Shown here: one piece after another, positions 52,928 through 60,724 of the stretch
Layout: each line of letters begins with the position of its first letter
Position numbering within the stretch: the first letter of the stretch is position 1
Program-made: the position numbers and the translations under genes
Notes under the pieces: generated by a model
The model's database searches: none
The model's input: only the letters and a program-made list of their open reading frames with translations
Told to the model about the DNA's origin: nothing
Assembly: GCF_002938435.1 (NCBI RefSeq)
Contig: NZ_POQT01000008.1
Span: 62,001-126,000 of the forward strand
Direction of reading: 5' to 3'
Length of the DNA stretch: 64,000 nucleotides
From: Blastococcus saxobsidens
GTDB lineage: Bacteria; Actinomycetota; Actinomycetes; Mycobacteriales; Geodermatophilaceae

Positions 52928-54180
52928 ACACGCACTTTCGATCGCGGACTGCCCGCGGTGTCGCTGTCGTCTCGGCGCTCGCGCTGACCCTCACGGCCTG
53001 CGGTCGTGAAGGCGGCGGTGGCGGCGGTGGCGGCGGTGGCTCGGCCAGCCCCGGCATCACCGACGACTCGGTCACGCTCGGCGTCACCACGCCGCTCAGC
53101 GGCGCCACCGCCGGGCCGGGCACCTGCACCGTCGCCGGCGTCAAGGCCTACTTCGGCGCGAAGAACGCCGAGGGCGGCGTCGAGTTCGGCGACGGGAAGA
53201 CCCGCACCGTCGACATCCGGGCGCTGGACGACACCTACGACCCGCAGCAGGCGAAGGCCAACTACGACCAGCTCAAGAACGACGTCTTCGCGATGACCGC
53301 GGGCCTCGGGACGCCGACCAACCGTGCGTGGCGTGACGCGGCGATCGCCGACGAGGTGCCGCAGGTCCTGATCATGACCGGCGACCCGCTGTTCAGCGAC
53401 ACCGAGGAGAGCCCCTGGCAGCTCGGCTTCGTGCCGATCTACCAGAACGAGGGCGAGGCCTTCGGCGAGCTGCTCGCCACCTCGAGCGAGGAGCACAAGG
53501 TCGCGATCCTGTCGCAGAACGACGACTACGGCGAGGGCTACGTCGAGGGCTTCAAGTCGGCCATCGAGGGCGCGGACAACATCGAGATCGTCGACGAGCT
53601 GACCTACGAGGCGACCGACACCTCCGTCGACGCGCAGATCACCGAGCTCGCCAGCAGCGGCGCCGACATCTTCTTCAACGCGATGTCGGTGACCCCGCTG
53701 ATGATCGCCTCGCTGCAGAAGGCGCAGCAGCTCAACTGGAAGCCCAGCTGGTTCCTGCCCTCGAACACCTCGAGCCCCGGGGCGATCCTGGAGCCCGGCG
53801 GCGCGGCGGCCTACCCCGGCATCTACTCCGTCTCCTTCGCGAAGGCGCCGCAGAGCCCGGCCTTCGCCCAGGACGAGGACGTCGTGGAGTACCTGGCGGC
53901 GCTCAAGGAGCACGGCGACTACCCGGACCCGCCGGCCTTCCCGCACTGCCAGTGGAGCTGGATGATCGGCGCGACGCTGGAGCAGGCGTTCGGCGAGATG
54001 ACCGAGCCGACCCGGGAGAACTTCATGGAGGCGCTGCGCTCCATCGAGGACTTCCAGGCCCCGCTCATGCTGGAGGGCACCGCTGTGAACACCAGCGAGG
54101 AGGGCCAGCCGGCCGTCTCGACGCTGAACGTGCAGAAGTTCAACGGCAAGGGCTACGACACGGTCGAGTCCTTCGGGTGA
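52924..54180 (+). CDS. Branched-chain-type ABC transporter substrate-binding lipoprotein (LivK-like)
   Basis: A 418-residue exported lipoprotein. Lipobox LTLTACGR, then a run of ten glycines, then DDSVTLGVTTPLSG, the usual start of type I periplasmic binding folds. ILSQNDDYGEGYVEGFKSAI and AQITELASSGADIFFNAMSV belong to the Leu/Ile/Val-binding family, whose relatives also bind benzoates and other aromatic acids. Inferred cargo: an aromatic acid such as gallate, since operator and neighbours link it to the LigK-U-J operon. ATG overlaps the livM stop. Confidence 0.92.
   Translation: MNTHFRSRTARGVAVVSALALTLTACGREGGGGGGGGGGSASPGITDDSVTLGVTTPLSGATAGPGTCTVAGVKAYFGAKNAEGGVEFGDGKTRTVDIRALDDTYDPQQAKANYDQLKNDVFAMTAGLGTPTNRAWRDAAIADEVPQVLIMTGDPLFSDTEESPWQLGFVPIYQNEGEAFGELLATSSEEHKVAILSQNDDYGEGYVEGFKSAIEGADNIEIVDELTYEATDTSVDAQITELASSGADIFFNAMSVTPLMIASLQKAQQLNWKPSWFLPSNTSSPGAILEPGGAAAYPGIYSVSFAKAPQSPAFAQDEDVVEYLAALKEHGDYPDPPAFPHCQWSWMIGATLEQAFGEMTEPTRENFMEALRSIEDFQAPLMLEGTAVNTSEEGQPAVSTLNVQKFNGKGYDTVESFG
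53011..53040 (+). repeat. 9-bp tandem repeat encoding a polyglycine linker
   Basis: GGCGGCGGT occurs three times head to tail plus GGC, coding for the glycine run after the lipobox of the LivK-like protein. Copy-number change by one unit would keep the frame and only alter tether length. Confidence 0.85.
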
Positions 54181-54192
54181 CCTCGTCGTGAC

Positions 54193-54242
54193 GCGGAGGG
54201 GCGGCTAGTCCAAGGACGGGTCGCCCCTCCGTCCCGGCGCCC
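54193..54242 (+). terminator. Terminator after the Liv operon
   Basis: CGGAGGGGCG (54194-54203) pairs with CGCCCCTCCG (54232-54241), ten perfect pairs around a 28-base loop that contains GTCC-AA-GGAC. It begins 14 bases after the stop of the binding protein. Confidence 0.7.
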
Positions 54243-54296
54243 CGCCGGTGCGTCGGGGCACCCGGCAGGGGGACGTCGGCGTACCGGAAGGGTCGC

Positions 54297-54331
54297 ATCT
54301 GTTGAGATCCCCGGCCCGCGGTCCCTACGGT
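54297..54331 (+). promoter_or_regulatory. Leaderless promoter and operator of the first GntR gene
   Basis: TACGGT (54326-54331) lies six bases before the GTG, a leaderless arrangement. ATCT-GTTG-AGAT (54297-54308) is a perfect inverted repeat over the -35 position (TTGAGA at 54302). It differs from the 14-mer of the second GntR gene, so the paralogues probably have distinct sites. Confidence 0.6.
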
Positions 54332-54337
54332 GGGCCG

Positions 54338-55015
54338 GTGGCGCACACGACGGGGGAGAGCGCACACCTGCTCCGCGGCGCGCACGCCAAGCGCCTCGCC
54401 GAGCAGCGGCTGCGCGAGGAGATCGTGCGCGGGGTCGTCGTCCCGGGGCAGTGGCTGGTCGAGCCCGAGCTGGGGGAGCGGTACGGCGTGACCCGCAACA
54501 GCGCCCGGCTCGCCCTGGACGTGCTGATCACCGAGGGCCTGGTCGAGCGGATCCCGAACCGCGGGGCGCGGGTCCGGGTCGTCTCCACCGCCGAGGCGGT
54601 GGCCGTCCTGGAGTGCCGGCAGGTCCTCGACGGGCTGCTCGCCCGCAAGGCGGCGCAGCACGCGACCGCCGGCCGGACCGACTCCCTGCGCGACAACCTC
54701 CGGCGGATGCGTCGGGCCGGGGCCGAGCAGGAGCTGCTCGAGTACTCGGCGCTGGTGCGGGAGCACCACCGGCTCCTGCGGGAGCTGGCGTCCCAGCCCA
54801 GGGCGTCGGCGCTGGTCGAGCAGTTGGAAGGGCGGATGGTGCGGCACGAGTTCCAGCTGCTGCTGCGTCCGGGGCAGGCCCGGCAGTCGCTCGCCGGGCT
54901 GACGCGCGTCGTCGACGCCGTCGTGGAGCGCGCGGCCGACCGAGCCGAGTCCGCCGCCCGGGCGCACCTGCAGGACGTCATCGACGCACTGCTCCTTGAG
55001 CCGGCCGCGGCCTGA
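54338..55015 (+). CDS. GntR family regulator with FCD domain (first of two)
   Basis: A 225-residue regulator: winged HTH (VEPELGERYGVTRNSARLAL, EGLVERIPNRGARVRVVS) and an FCD effector domain. The metal-site region SALVREHHRLLRELA keeps its histidines, as does ARAHLQDV near the end, so it can bind a metal and a carboxylic acid. It is a tandem paralogue of the next regulator. Targets not obvious beyond its own promoter. Confidence 0.9.
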   Translation: MAHTTGESAHLLRGAHAKRLAEQRLREEIVRGVVVPGQWLVEPELGERYGVTRNSARLALDVLITEGLVERIPNRGARVRVVSTAEAVAVLECRQVLDGLLARKAAQHATAGRTDSLRDNLRRMRRAGAEQELLEYSALVREHHRLLRELASQPRASALVEQLEGRMVRHEFQLLLRPGQARQSLAGLTRVVDAVVERAADRAESAARAHLQDVIDALLLEPAAA

Positions 55016-55100
55016 TCCGGCCCCGCGTCGGAACGCCGGCGGTGGCGGTGCCCGCGGCGCCTCGCCCGTGCCGGCCGAGGGGCGCGACGATTGCATGCAG

Positions 55101-55134
55101 AATCGTTGGCAATCCCGCCCGGGTGGATTAACGT
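55101..55134 (+). promoter_or_regulatory. Leaderless promoter of the gallate operon with operator over the -35 box
   Basis: TTGGCA (55106-55111) and TAACGT (55129-55134) are 17 bp apart, and ATG 55141 follows the -10 by six bases: a textbook leaderless promoter. The -35 lies in AATCGTTGGCAATC (55101-55114), which matches the Liv promoter site at 13 of 14 bases. Confidence 0.78.
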
Positions 55135-55140
55135 GCGCCC

Positions 55141-55791
55141 ATGGCGTCCGCGGCTCAGGAAATGGCGGAGCGCGCCCTCCGGGTCGCGATCTCCCGCGGT
55201 GACATGCCGCCCGGATACCGGCTGGTCGAGGCCGAGCTCGTCACCCTGACCGGCGTCAGCCGCAGTGCCGTGCGGCAGGCGATCGACGTGCTGGCCGCGG
55301 AGGGTCTCGTCGAGCGGATCCCGAACAAGGGGGCGCGGGTACGGATCGTCTCCGCCGAGGAGGCCATCGAGATCACCGAGTGCCGGCTCCCGCTCGAGGG
55401 CCTGCTGGCCCGCAAGGCGGCCGAGCGGATCACCGACGCCGAGGTCGACCGGCTCCGCGCCCACCTGCACACGATGACGGCGGCGGTCGACTCCGGCGAC
55501 GTCCAGAAGTACTCGCAGCTCATCCAGCAGCTGTACGGCATGGTCGCCGAGGCTGCCCGCCACCCGATCGCGGCGGACATGGTCGGCCGGCTGCAGGCGC
55601 AGCTGGTCCGCCACCAGTTCCGGCTCTCGCTGCGGCCCGGCCGTCCCCGGGTGAGCCTCGGCGGGCTCACCGCCCTGGTCGACGCGATCTCCGCCCGCGA
55701 TCCCGAGCGGGCCGAGGCCGCGGTAGCCGCCCACCTCGGCAGCGTCATCGCCGCGCTGTCCGAGCCCCACCCGTCCGGAGGAGCAGCATGA
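55141..55791 (+). CDS. GntR family regulator with FCD domain (second of two), first gene of the gallate operon
   Basis: A 216-residue regulator close to its upstream neighbour (GLVERIPNKGARVRIVSAEE versus GLVERIPNRGARVRVVSTAE). HTH about residues 28-60. In the FCD domain the segment matching the metal-site histidines reads SQLIQQLYGMVAEAA, with Leu-Tyr in place of His-His, so metal binding may be lost. Its ATG begins a leaderless transcript and its stop overlaps ligK, so it is the first cistron of the operon it most likely controls. Confidence 0.9.
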   Translation: MASAAQEMAERALRVAISRGDMPPGYRLVEAELVTLTGVSRSAVRQAIDVLAAEGLVERIPNKGARVRIVSAEEAIEITECRLPLEGLLARKAAERITDAEVDRLRAHLHTMTAAVDSGDVQKYSQLIQQLYGMVAEAARHPIAADMVGRLQAQLVRHQFRLSLRPGRPRVSLGGLTALVDAISARDPERAEAAVAAHLGSVIAALSEPHPSGGAA

Positions 55792-56492
55792 GGAACGTCG
55801 TCGTCACCGATCCGCCGCGTGCGGACGTCGGAGATGCCCAGCAGCTCGGCGAGTACGGCGTCGCCACCGTCCACGAGGCGCTGGGCCGGGTCGGCTACCT
55901 GGGGCCCGAGTTCCGCCCGGCATGGTCCGGTGCGCGGATCGGCGGCACCGCGGTCACCGTCCTCTGCTGGCCCGGCGACAACCTCATGATCCACGTGGCG
56001 GTGGAGCAGTGCCGGCCGGGCGACGTGCTCGTCGTCGCCACCAACTCCCCGTCCAGCGACGGGTTGTTCGGCGAGCTGTTCGCCACCGCCCTGGCCCAGC
56101 GCGGGGTGCGCGGCGTGGTGCTGGCCAGCGGCGTGCGCGACGTCGCCGAGCTGCGCGAGATGGGCTTCCCGGCCTGGTCGCGGGCGGTGAGCGCCCAGGG
56201 CTCGGTGAAGGCCACGGCCGGCGCGGTGAACGTGCCGGTGGTCGTCGGCGGCCAGACGGTCCACCCGGGCGACGTCGTGGTCGCCGACGACGACGGCGTG
56301 ATGGTGGTGCCCCGCGCCGACGTGCCGCGCGCGCTCACCTCGTCGCAGGCTCGGCTGGACAAGGAGGCCGCCAGCCGCGCCGCCTTCCAGGCGGGCGAGC
56401 TCGGGCTGGACCGCTACGGCCTGCGCGACCGCCTCGCGGACTTCGGCATCGAGTACGTGCCGTACGAGAAGTACGCGGAGGGAGAGAGGTGA
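55788..56492 (+). CDS. ligK: 4-carboxy-4-hydroxy-2-oxoadipate aldolase, RraA fold (LigK/GalC-like)
   Basis: A 234-residue RraA-like protein. LGEYGVATVHEALGRVGYLG at the start, PGDNLMIHVAVEQCRPGDVL, then GVRGVVLASGVRDVAELREM with the Arg-Asp that bind metal and substrate, and VHPGDVVVADDDGVMVVPRA. LigK/ProA/GalC members split carboxy-hydroxy-oxoadipate into pyruvate and oxaloacetate, the last step of gallate and protocatechuate 4,5-cleavage. The C-terminal extension IEYVPYEKYAEGE is usual for this group. GGAGGAGC precedes the ATG. Confidence 0.9.
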   Translation: MRNVVVTDPPRADVGDAQQLGEYGVATVHEALGRVGYLGPEFRPAWSGARIGGTAVTVLCWPGDNLMIHVAVEQCRPGDVLVVATNSPSSDGLFGELFATALAQRGVRGVVLASGVRDVAELREMGFPAWSRAVSAQGSVKATAGAVNVPVVVGGQTVHPGDVVVADDDGVMVVPRADVPRALTSSQARLDKEAASRAAFQAGELGLDRYGLRDRLADFGIEYVPYEKYAEGER

Positions 56493-57565
56493 GCTACGAC
56501 GACGGCGGCGTCCGCTGCACGATGCTGCGCGCCGGTACCTCCCGCGGCCTGTACTTCGAGGCGGAGCACCTGCCGGCCGACCCGGCCGAGCGCGACGACC
56601 TGCTGCTGCGGCTCATGGGCACGCCCGACCCGCGGCAGATCGACGGCCTCGGCGGCGGCACCACGCTCACCAGCAAGGTCGCGGTGGTCTCCCGGTCCGA
56701 GGACCCGGAGGTCGACGTCGACTACCTGTTCCTCCAGCTCGGCGTCGACGAGGCGACGGTCAGCGACCGGCAGAACTGCGGCAACATCCTGGCCGGGGTG
56801 GGGCCCTTCGCCGTCGAGCGCGGCCTGGTCCCGGCCGCCGGCGACGAGACCAGCGTGCGCATCCGGATGGTCAACTCCGGGAGCGTCGCCGTCGCCACCT
56901 TCCCGACGCCGGAGGGCCGGGTCGAGTACCGCGGCGACGTGGCGATCGCCGGGGTGCCCGGCACGGCGGCGCCGGTGGTGCTGGGCTTCACCGACACGGA
57001 GGGTTCGGCGACCGGGGCGCTGCTGCCCACCGGGCACGTCCGCGACACCGTCGAGGGCATCGAGGTCACCTGCGTCGACAACGGCATGCCCGTCGTCCTC
57101 GCCCTCGCCGAGGCGTTCGGGCTGACCGGCTACGAGTCGCACGAGGAGCTGGCCGCCGACGCGGCCCTGCTCGAGCGGGTCGACACCTTCCGCCGCAAGG
57201 CCGCCCAGCTGATGGGCATGGGCGACGTCGCCACCGCGTCGGTGCCCAAGACCGTGCTGCTGGCCGCGCCCCGCGACGGCGGGCAGGTGTGCACCCGCTC
57301 CTTCATCCCGGTCCAGCCGCACTCCTCGATCGGCGTGCTCGGCGCGGTCAGCGTGGTCACCGGGATGCGCCTGCCCGGCGCGGTCGGCCACGAGCTGACC
57401 AGCGCCTGGCCGACGGACACCTCGCAGGTCGACGTCGAGCACCCGACGGGGCACCTGCTCGTCGACGTCGTCGTCGACGCCTCGACCACACCGCCGCGCG
57501 CCGTCCGGTCCGCGGTCGTGCGCACCGCCCGCAAGCTCTTCGACGGGACAGCGTTCCCGCGCTGA
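56489..57565 (+). CDS. ligU: 4-oxalomesaconate tautomerase, PrpF family (LigU/GalD-like)
   Basis: A 358-residue PrpF-fold isomerase. CTMLRAGTSRGLYFEAEHLP opens the protein, IDGLGGGTTLTSKVAVVSRS and DRQNCGNILAGVGPFAVERG carry the first catalytic Cys-Gly-Asn, and SFIPVQPHSSIGVLGAVSVV is the second half site. GalD/LigU convert the keto/enol or allylic forms of 4-oxalomesaconate made from gallate. GTG overlaps the ligK stop. Confidence 0.9.
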   Translation: MSYDDGGVRCTMLRAGTSRGLYFEAEHLPADPAERDDLLLRLMGTPDPRQIDGLGGGTTLTSKVAVVSRSEDPEVDVDYLFLQLGVDEATVSDRQNCGNILAGVGPFAVERGLVPAAGDETSVRIRMVNSGSVAVATFPTPEGRVEYRGDVAIAGVPGTAAPVVLGFTDTEGSATGALLPTGHVRDTVEGIEVTCVDNGMPVVLALAEAFGLTGYESHEELAADAALLERVDTFRRKAAQLMGMGDVATASVPKTVLLAAPRDGGQVCTRSFIPVQPHSSIGVLGAVSVVTGMRLPGAVGHELTSAWPTDTSQVDVEHPTGHLLVDVVVDASTTPPRAVRSAVVRTARKLFDGTAFPR

Positions 57566-57572
57566 GGAGACA

Positions 57573-57598
57573 CCCCGTCCCCTCGCGGGGCCGGGACG
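57573..57598 (+). other. Intercistronic hairpin
   Basis: CGTCCC (57576-57581) pairs with GGGACG (57593-57598), with a competing CCCC/GGGG stem inside. It lies in the only real gap of the operon (85 bp) between ligU and the dioxygenase gene. It may attenuate transcription or protect the upstream message. Confidence 0.4.
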
Positions 57599-57650
57599 AG
57601 CCTCCGGACGACGCCACCGAACCTTCCGCCCCCGACTCCTAGGAGTGCCC

Positions 57651-58607
57651 GTGCCACCCCTGCACGACATCGCGCACCTCGCCCACATCGAGCTGCTCAC
57701 GCACAAGCCGGAGGAGAGCCTCGACTTCTTCGTGCGGTACCTGGGGATGACCGAGAACGGCTCCTCCGGCGACTCGGTGTTCCTGCGCGCCTGGGACGAC
57801 TACGAGAACACCACCATCAAGCTCACCGCCGCCCCGCAGCCGGGCGTGGGTCGCACGAACTTCCGGGCCAGCACGCCCGAGGCCCTCCAGCGCCGGGTGG
57901 CGGCCATCGAAGCGACCGGCCTCGGCAGGGGCTGGCAGGACGGCGACCCCGGCTACGGGCCGGTCTACGTCTTCACCGACCCCGACGGCCACGAGATGGG
58001 CGTCTACTACGAGACCGAGTGGTACCGGCCGGAGGGTGACCTCAAGCCGGCGCTGAAGAACCAGGCGCAGGCCTACCCCGGCCGCGGGGTCGGCGTCCGC
58101 CGGATCGACCACATCAACTACCTCGGTGTGAACCCGAAGGAGAACCGCGACTTCTTCGTCGACACCCTCGGCGCGATGACCACCGAGCAGATCGTGCTCG
58201 ACAGCGGTGAGATCGCCGGCACCTGGACCACGTTCACCAACCAGGGCTACAACGCGGTCTGGACCAAGGACCGGACCGGTACCTCGGGCCGGCTGCACCA
58301 CATCTCCTTCGCAGTCGACAGCCGGGACGACATCATCCGGGCCGCCGACCTGGCCCTGGAGCACGGCGTCCACATCGAGACCGGACCGCACAAGCACACC
58401 ATCCAGCAGAGCTTCTTCCTCTACGTCTGGGAGCCGGCCGGCAACCGGATCGAGCTGGACAACCCCGCCGCCCGGCTGGTGCTCGCGCCGGACTGGCAGC
58501 CGGTCGACTGGTCGGAGGCCGAGCGGGCCAAGGGCCAGGCCTGGGGCCTGCAGACCATCTCCACGTTCCACACCCACGGCACGCCGCCGGTCGAGGGCCA
58601 GGAGTGA
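57651..58607 (+). CDS. VOC-fold extradiol dioxygenase (catechol 2,3-dioxygenase-like)
   Basis: A 318-residue two-domain type I extradiol enzyme. The second domain has the iron ligands: His in RRIDHINYLGVN, His in GRLHHISFAVDS and Glu in EPAGNRIELDNPAA. The N-terminal domain starts AHLAHIELLTHKPEESLDFF. GTG 57651 follows AGGAG at five bases. It belongs to a different superfamily from LigAB, so the region has two unrelated ring-cleaving enzymes. Its placement among LigU-K-J suggests a related trihydroxybenzoate or methylgallate as substrate. Confidence 0.9.
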   Translation: MPPLHDIAHLAHIELLTHKPEESLDFFVRYLGMTENGSSGDSVFLRAWDDYENTTIKLTAAPQPGVGRTNFRASTPEALQRRVAAIEATGLGRGWQDGDPGYGPVYVFTDPDGHEMGVYYETEWYRPEGDLKPALKNQAQAYPGRGVGVRRIDHINYLGVNPKENRDFFVDTLGAMTTEQIVLDSGEIAGTWTTFTNQGYNAVWTKDRTGTSGRLHHISFAVDSRDDIIRAADLALEHGVHIETGPHKHTIQQSFFLYVWEPAGNRIELDNPAARLVLAPDWQPVDWSEAERAKGQAWGLQTISTFHTHGTPPVEGQE

Positions 58608-59389
58608 CCCCGGTCGTCGCCGTCCTCGGGCTGGGCGAGGCCGGGTCGGAGATCGCCCGCGACCTGGTCGCCGTGGGCGCGGACGTCCGGGGGTACGACC
58701 CGCTGGGCCTGACCGTGGACGGCGTCGCCCGCTGCGGTTCCGAGGCGGAGGCGGTGGCCGGCGCCGACGTCGTCCTCAGCGTCAACAGCTCGCACGACGC
58801 CATGACGGCGCTGGAGAACGCACTGACCGGGCTGCGCCCGGACACCCTGTGGGCCGACCTGAACACCGCGAGCCCCGGGGCCAAGGTCGCCCTGGCGGAG
58901 CGGGCCGCGGCGCACGACGTGCGGGTGGTCGACGTCGCCCTCATGTCGCCGGTGCCGGACAAGGGCCTGCGCACGCCGATGCTCGTCTGCGGCGACGGCG
59001 CCGGCCGGTTCCTCGAGCTGCTCTCCGGGCTGGGCGCCGAGGTGACCCTGCAGGACGGTCCGGTCGGGACGGCGATCTCCCGCAAGCTGCTGCGCAGCGT
59101 CTTCTACAAGGGCCTGGCCGCAGCCGTGGTCGAGGCGCTGCGCGGCGCCGAGGCGGCCGGCTGCGCCGACTGGCTGCGCGGCAACATCGCCGCCGAGCTG
59201 GCCGGGTTCGACGAGCGCACGCTGGACCGGCTCGTCGACGGCACCTACACGCACGCCGGGCGACGGGCCGACGAGATGGCCGCGGCCACCGAGCAGCTGC
59301 AGGAGCTGGGGGTGCCCGCCCGCGTCGCCCCCGCCGCCCGCGACCTCCTGGTCGAGCTCCGGGACGCCGCCGACAAGGGGACGACGTGA
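58604..59389 (+). CDS. NAD(P)-binding dehydrogenase, 6-phosphogluconate/hydroxyisobutyrate type with DUF1932
   Basis: A 261-residue protein: Rossmann motif AVLGLGEAGSEIARDLVAVG, then DVVLSVNSSHDAM and LWADLNTASPGAKVALAERA, and a helical C-terminal domain with RKLLRSVFYKGLAAAVVEAL holding the catalytic Lys region. This class reduces or oxidises beta-hydroxy acids. In gallate-type clusters its role is not established; it could oxidise a ring-fission or aldolase intermediate. GTGA overlaps on both sides. Confidence 0.83.
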   Translation: MTPVVAVLGLGEAGSEIARDLVAVGADVRGYDPLGLTVDGVARCGSEAEAVAGADVVLSVNSSHDAMTALENALTGLRPDTLWADLNTASPGAKVALAERAAAHDVRVVDVALMSPVPDKGLRTPMLVCGDGAGRFLELLSGLGAEVTLQDGPVGTAISRKLLRSVFYKGLAAAVVEALRGAEAAGCADWLRGNIAAELAGFDERTLDRLVDGTYTHAGRRADEMAAATEQLQELGVPARVAPAARDLLVELRDAADKGTT

Positions 59390-60405
59390 TCATCGACTGC
59401 CACGGGCACTACACGACCGCCCCCGCCGCGCACACCGCGTGGCGCGAGGAGCAGGTGTCGGCGTGGAAGGCGGGGACCACGCCGCCGGCGTACCCGTCGA
59501 TCAGCGACGACGAGATCCGGGAGACGATCGAGACCAGTCAGCTGCGGCTGATGGACGAGCGCGGCATCGACGTCACGCTCTTCTCGCCCCGCGCCTCGGC
59601 GATGGCCCACCACGTCGGCGACGCGGCGGTCAGCCTGGAGTGGGCCCGCCGGTGCAACGACCTCGTCCACCGGGTCACCACGCTGTTCCCCGACCGCTTC
59701 GTCGGCGTCGCGCAGCTGCCCCAGTCCCCGGGCACGGGCATCACCGGGTCGATCGACGAGCTGCGCCGCTGCGTGGAGCAGCTCGGCTTCGTCGGCTGCA
59801 ACCTCAACCCCGACCCCAGCGGTGGCCACTGGACGTCGCCGGCGCTGACCGACCGGAGCTGGTACCCGTTCTACGAGGCCATGGTCGAGCTCGACGTGCC
59901 GGCGATGGTGCACGTCTCGGCGTCGGCCACCCCGGTCTTCCACGCGACCGGTGCGTACTACATCAACGCCGACACCACCGCGTTCATGCAGCTGCTCCAG
60001 GGCGACCTGTTCACCGATCTCCCGGACCTGCGCCTGGTGATCCCGCACGGTGGGGGAGCGGTGCCCTACCACTGGGGCCGGTACCGGGGGCTGGCCGACA
60101 TGCTCGGGCGGCCGCCGGTGGAGACCAACGTCATGGGCAACGTCTTCTTCGACACCTGCGTCTACCACCAGCCGGGCCTGGACCTGCTGCTGGACGTGGT
60201 CGACACCCGCAACGTCCTGTTCGGGTCGGAGATGGTCGGGGCCGTGCGCGGCGTCGACGAGCGCACCGGGCACCACTACGACGACACCCGCCGGTACGTG
60301 GAGGCCGCGTTCGAGAGGGGGGCGCTGGACGAGGAGTCCCGCGCCGCCGTCTTCGAGCACAACGTCAGGCGGGTCTACCCCCGGCTCGCCGCCGCGCTCG
60401 ACTGA
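59386..60405 (+). CDS. ligJ: 4-oxalomesaconate hydratase, amidohydrolase family (LigJ)
   Basis: A 339-residue amidohydrolase-fold hydratase that closely follows Sphingobium LigJ as I remember it: IIDCHGHYTTAP with metal His6 and His8, FSPRASAMAHHVGD, GCNLNPDPSGGHWTSPALTD, IPHGGGAVPYHWGRYRGLAD, NVFFDTCVYHQPGLDLL and LFGSEMVGAVRGVDERTGHH. LigJ hydrates 4-oxalomesaconate to carboxy-hydroxy-oxoadipate, the substrate of LigK. Last gene of the operon; a hairpin follows. Confidence 0.95.
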   Translation: MIIDCHGHYTTAPAAHTAWREEQVSAWKAGTTPPAYPSISDDEIRETIETSQLRLMDERGIDVTLFSPRASAMAHHVGDAAVSLEWARRCNDLVHRVTTLFPDRFVGVAQLPQSPGTGITGSIDELRRCVEQLGFVGCNLNPDPSGGHWTSPALTDRSWYPFYEAMVELDVPAMVHVSASATPVFHATGAYYINADTTAFMQLLQGDLFTDLPDLRLVIPHGGGAVPYHWGRYRGLADMLGRPPVETNVMGNVFFDTCVYHQPGLDLLLDVVDTRNVLFGSEMVGAVRGVDERTGHHYDDTRRYVEAAFERGALDEESRAAVFEHNVRRVYPRLAAALD

Positions 60406-60406
60406 C

Positions 60407-60427
60407 GCCGGCCCCCAGGGGTCCGGC
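60407..60427 (+). terminator. Terminator after ligJ
   Basis: GCCGG-C-CCC and GGG-T-CCGGC face each other around a three-base loop, two bases after the stop of ligJ. The stem is about eight pairs with one mismatch. Confidence 0.6.
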
Positions 60428-60724
60428 AGCTCGTCGTGACGGTCGTCGAGCGGGCCCGTATCGCGGGCAGCTGCCCGGTGCGGTTCGGTGGCGGCCCGGC
60501 TGCCGGTCCGGCACAGAATGGCTCCCCGTCGGCGTCCGACAGGACGGTGGGGAGTTGGCCACCCGTCCGAGACAGATGTCGCAGGCGGCATGGGCTATCA
60601 CGCCCTGTGACCTGGAACACCCCCGTATGAGGATGGCGTCGCCGGTGGCGAAGCGCCGGCATCGCACAGTCGTTCGGCCGGATGCCGGGCGGCCGGCTGC
60701 ACCGAACCTGAGGAGACAACGCCC
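60428..60724. other. Upstream region of the tannase gene, no gene seen
   Basis: About 300 bases of non-coding sequence. I found neither the AATCGTTGnCAATC operator nor the TGTG..CACA palindrome here, so the secreted esterase is probably controlled separately. GAGGAG near its end is the ribosome site of the esterase. Confidence 0.5.

Noticed and set aside
60436-60630. Small open frame between ligJ and the tannase gene
   Set aside because: No ribosome site, no recognisable sequence and overlap with equally open frames on the other strand.
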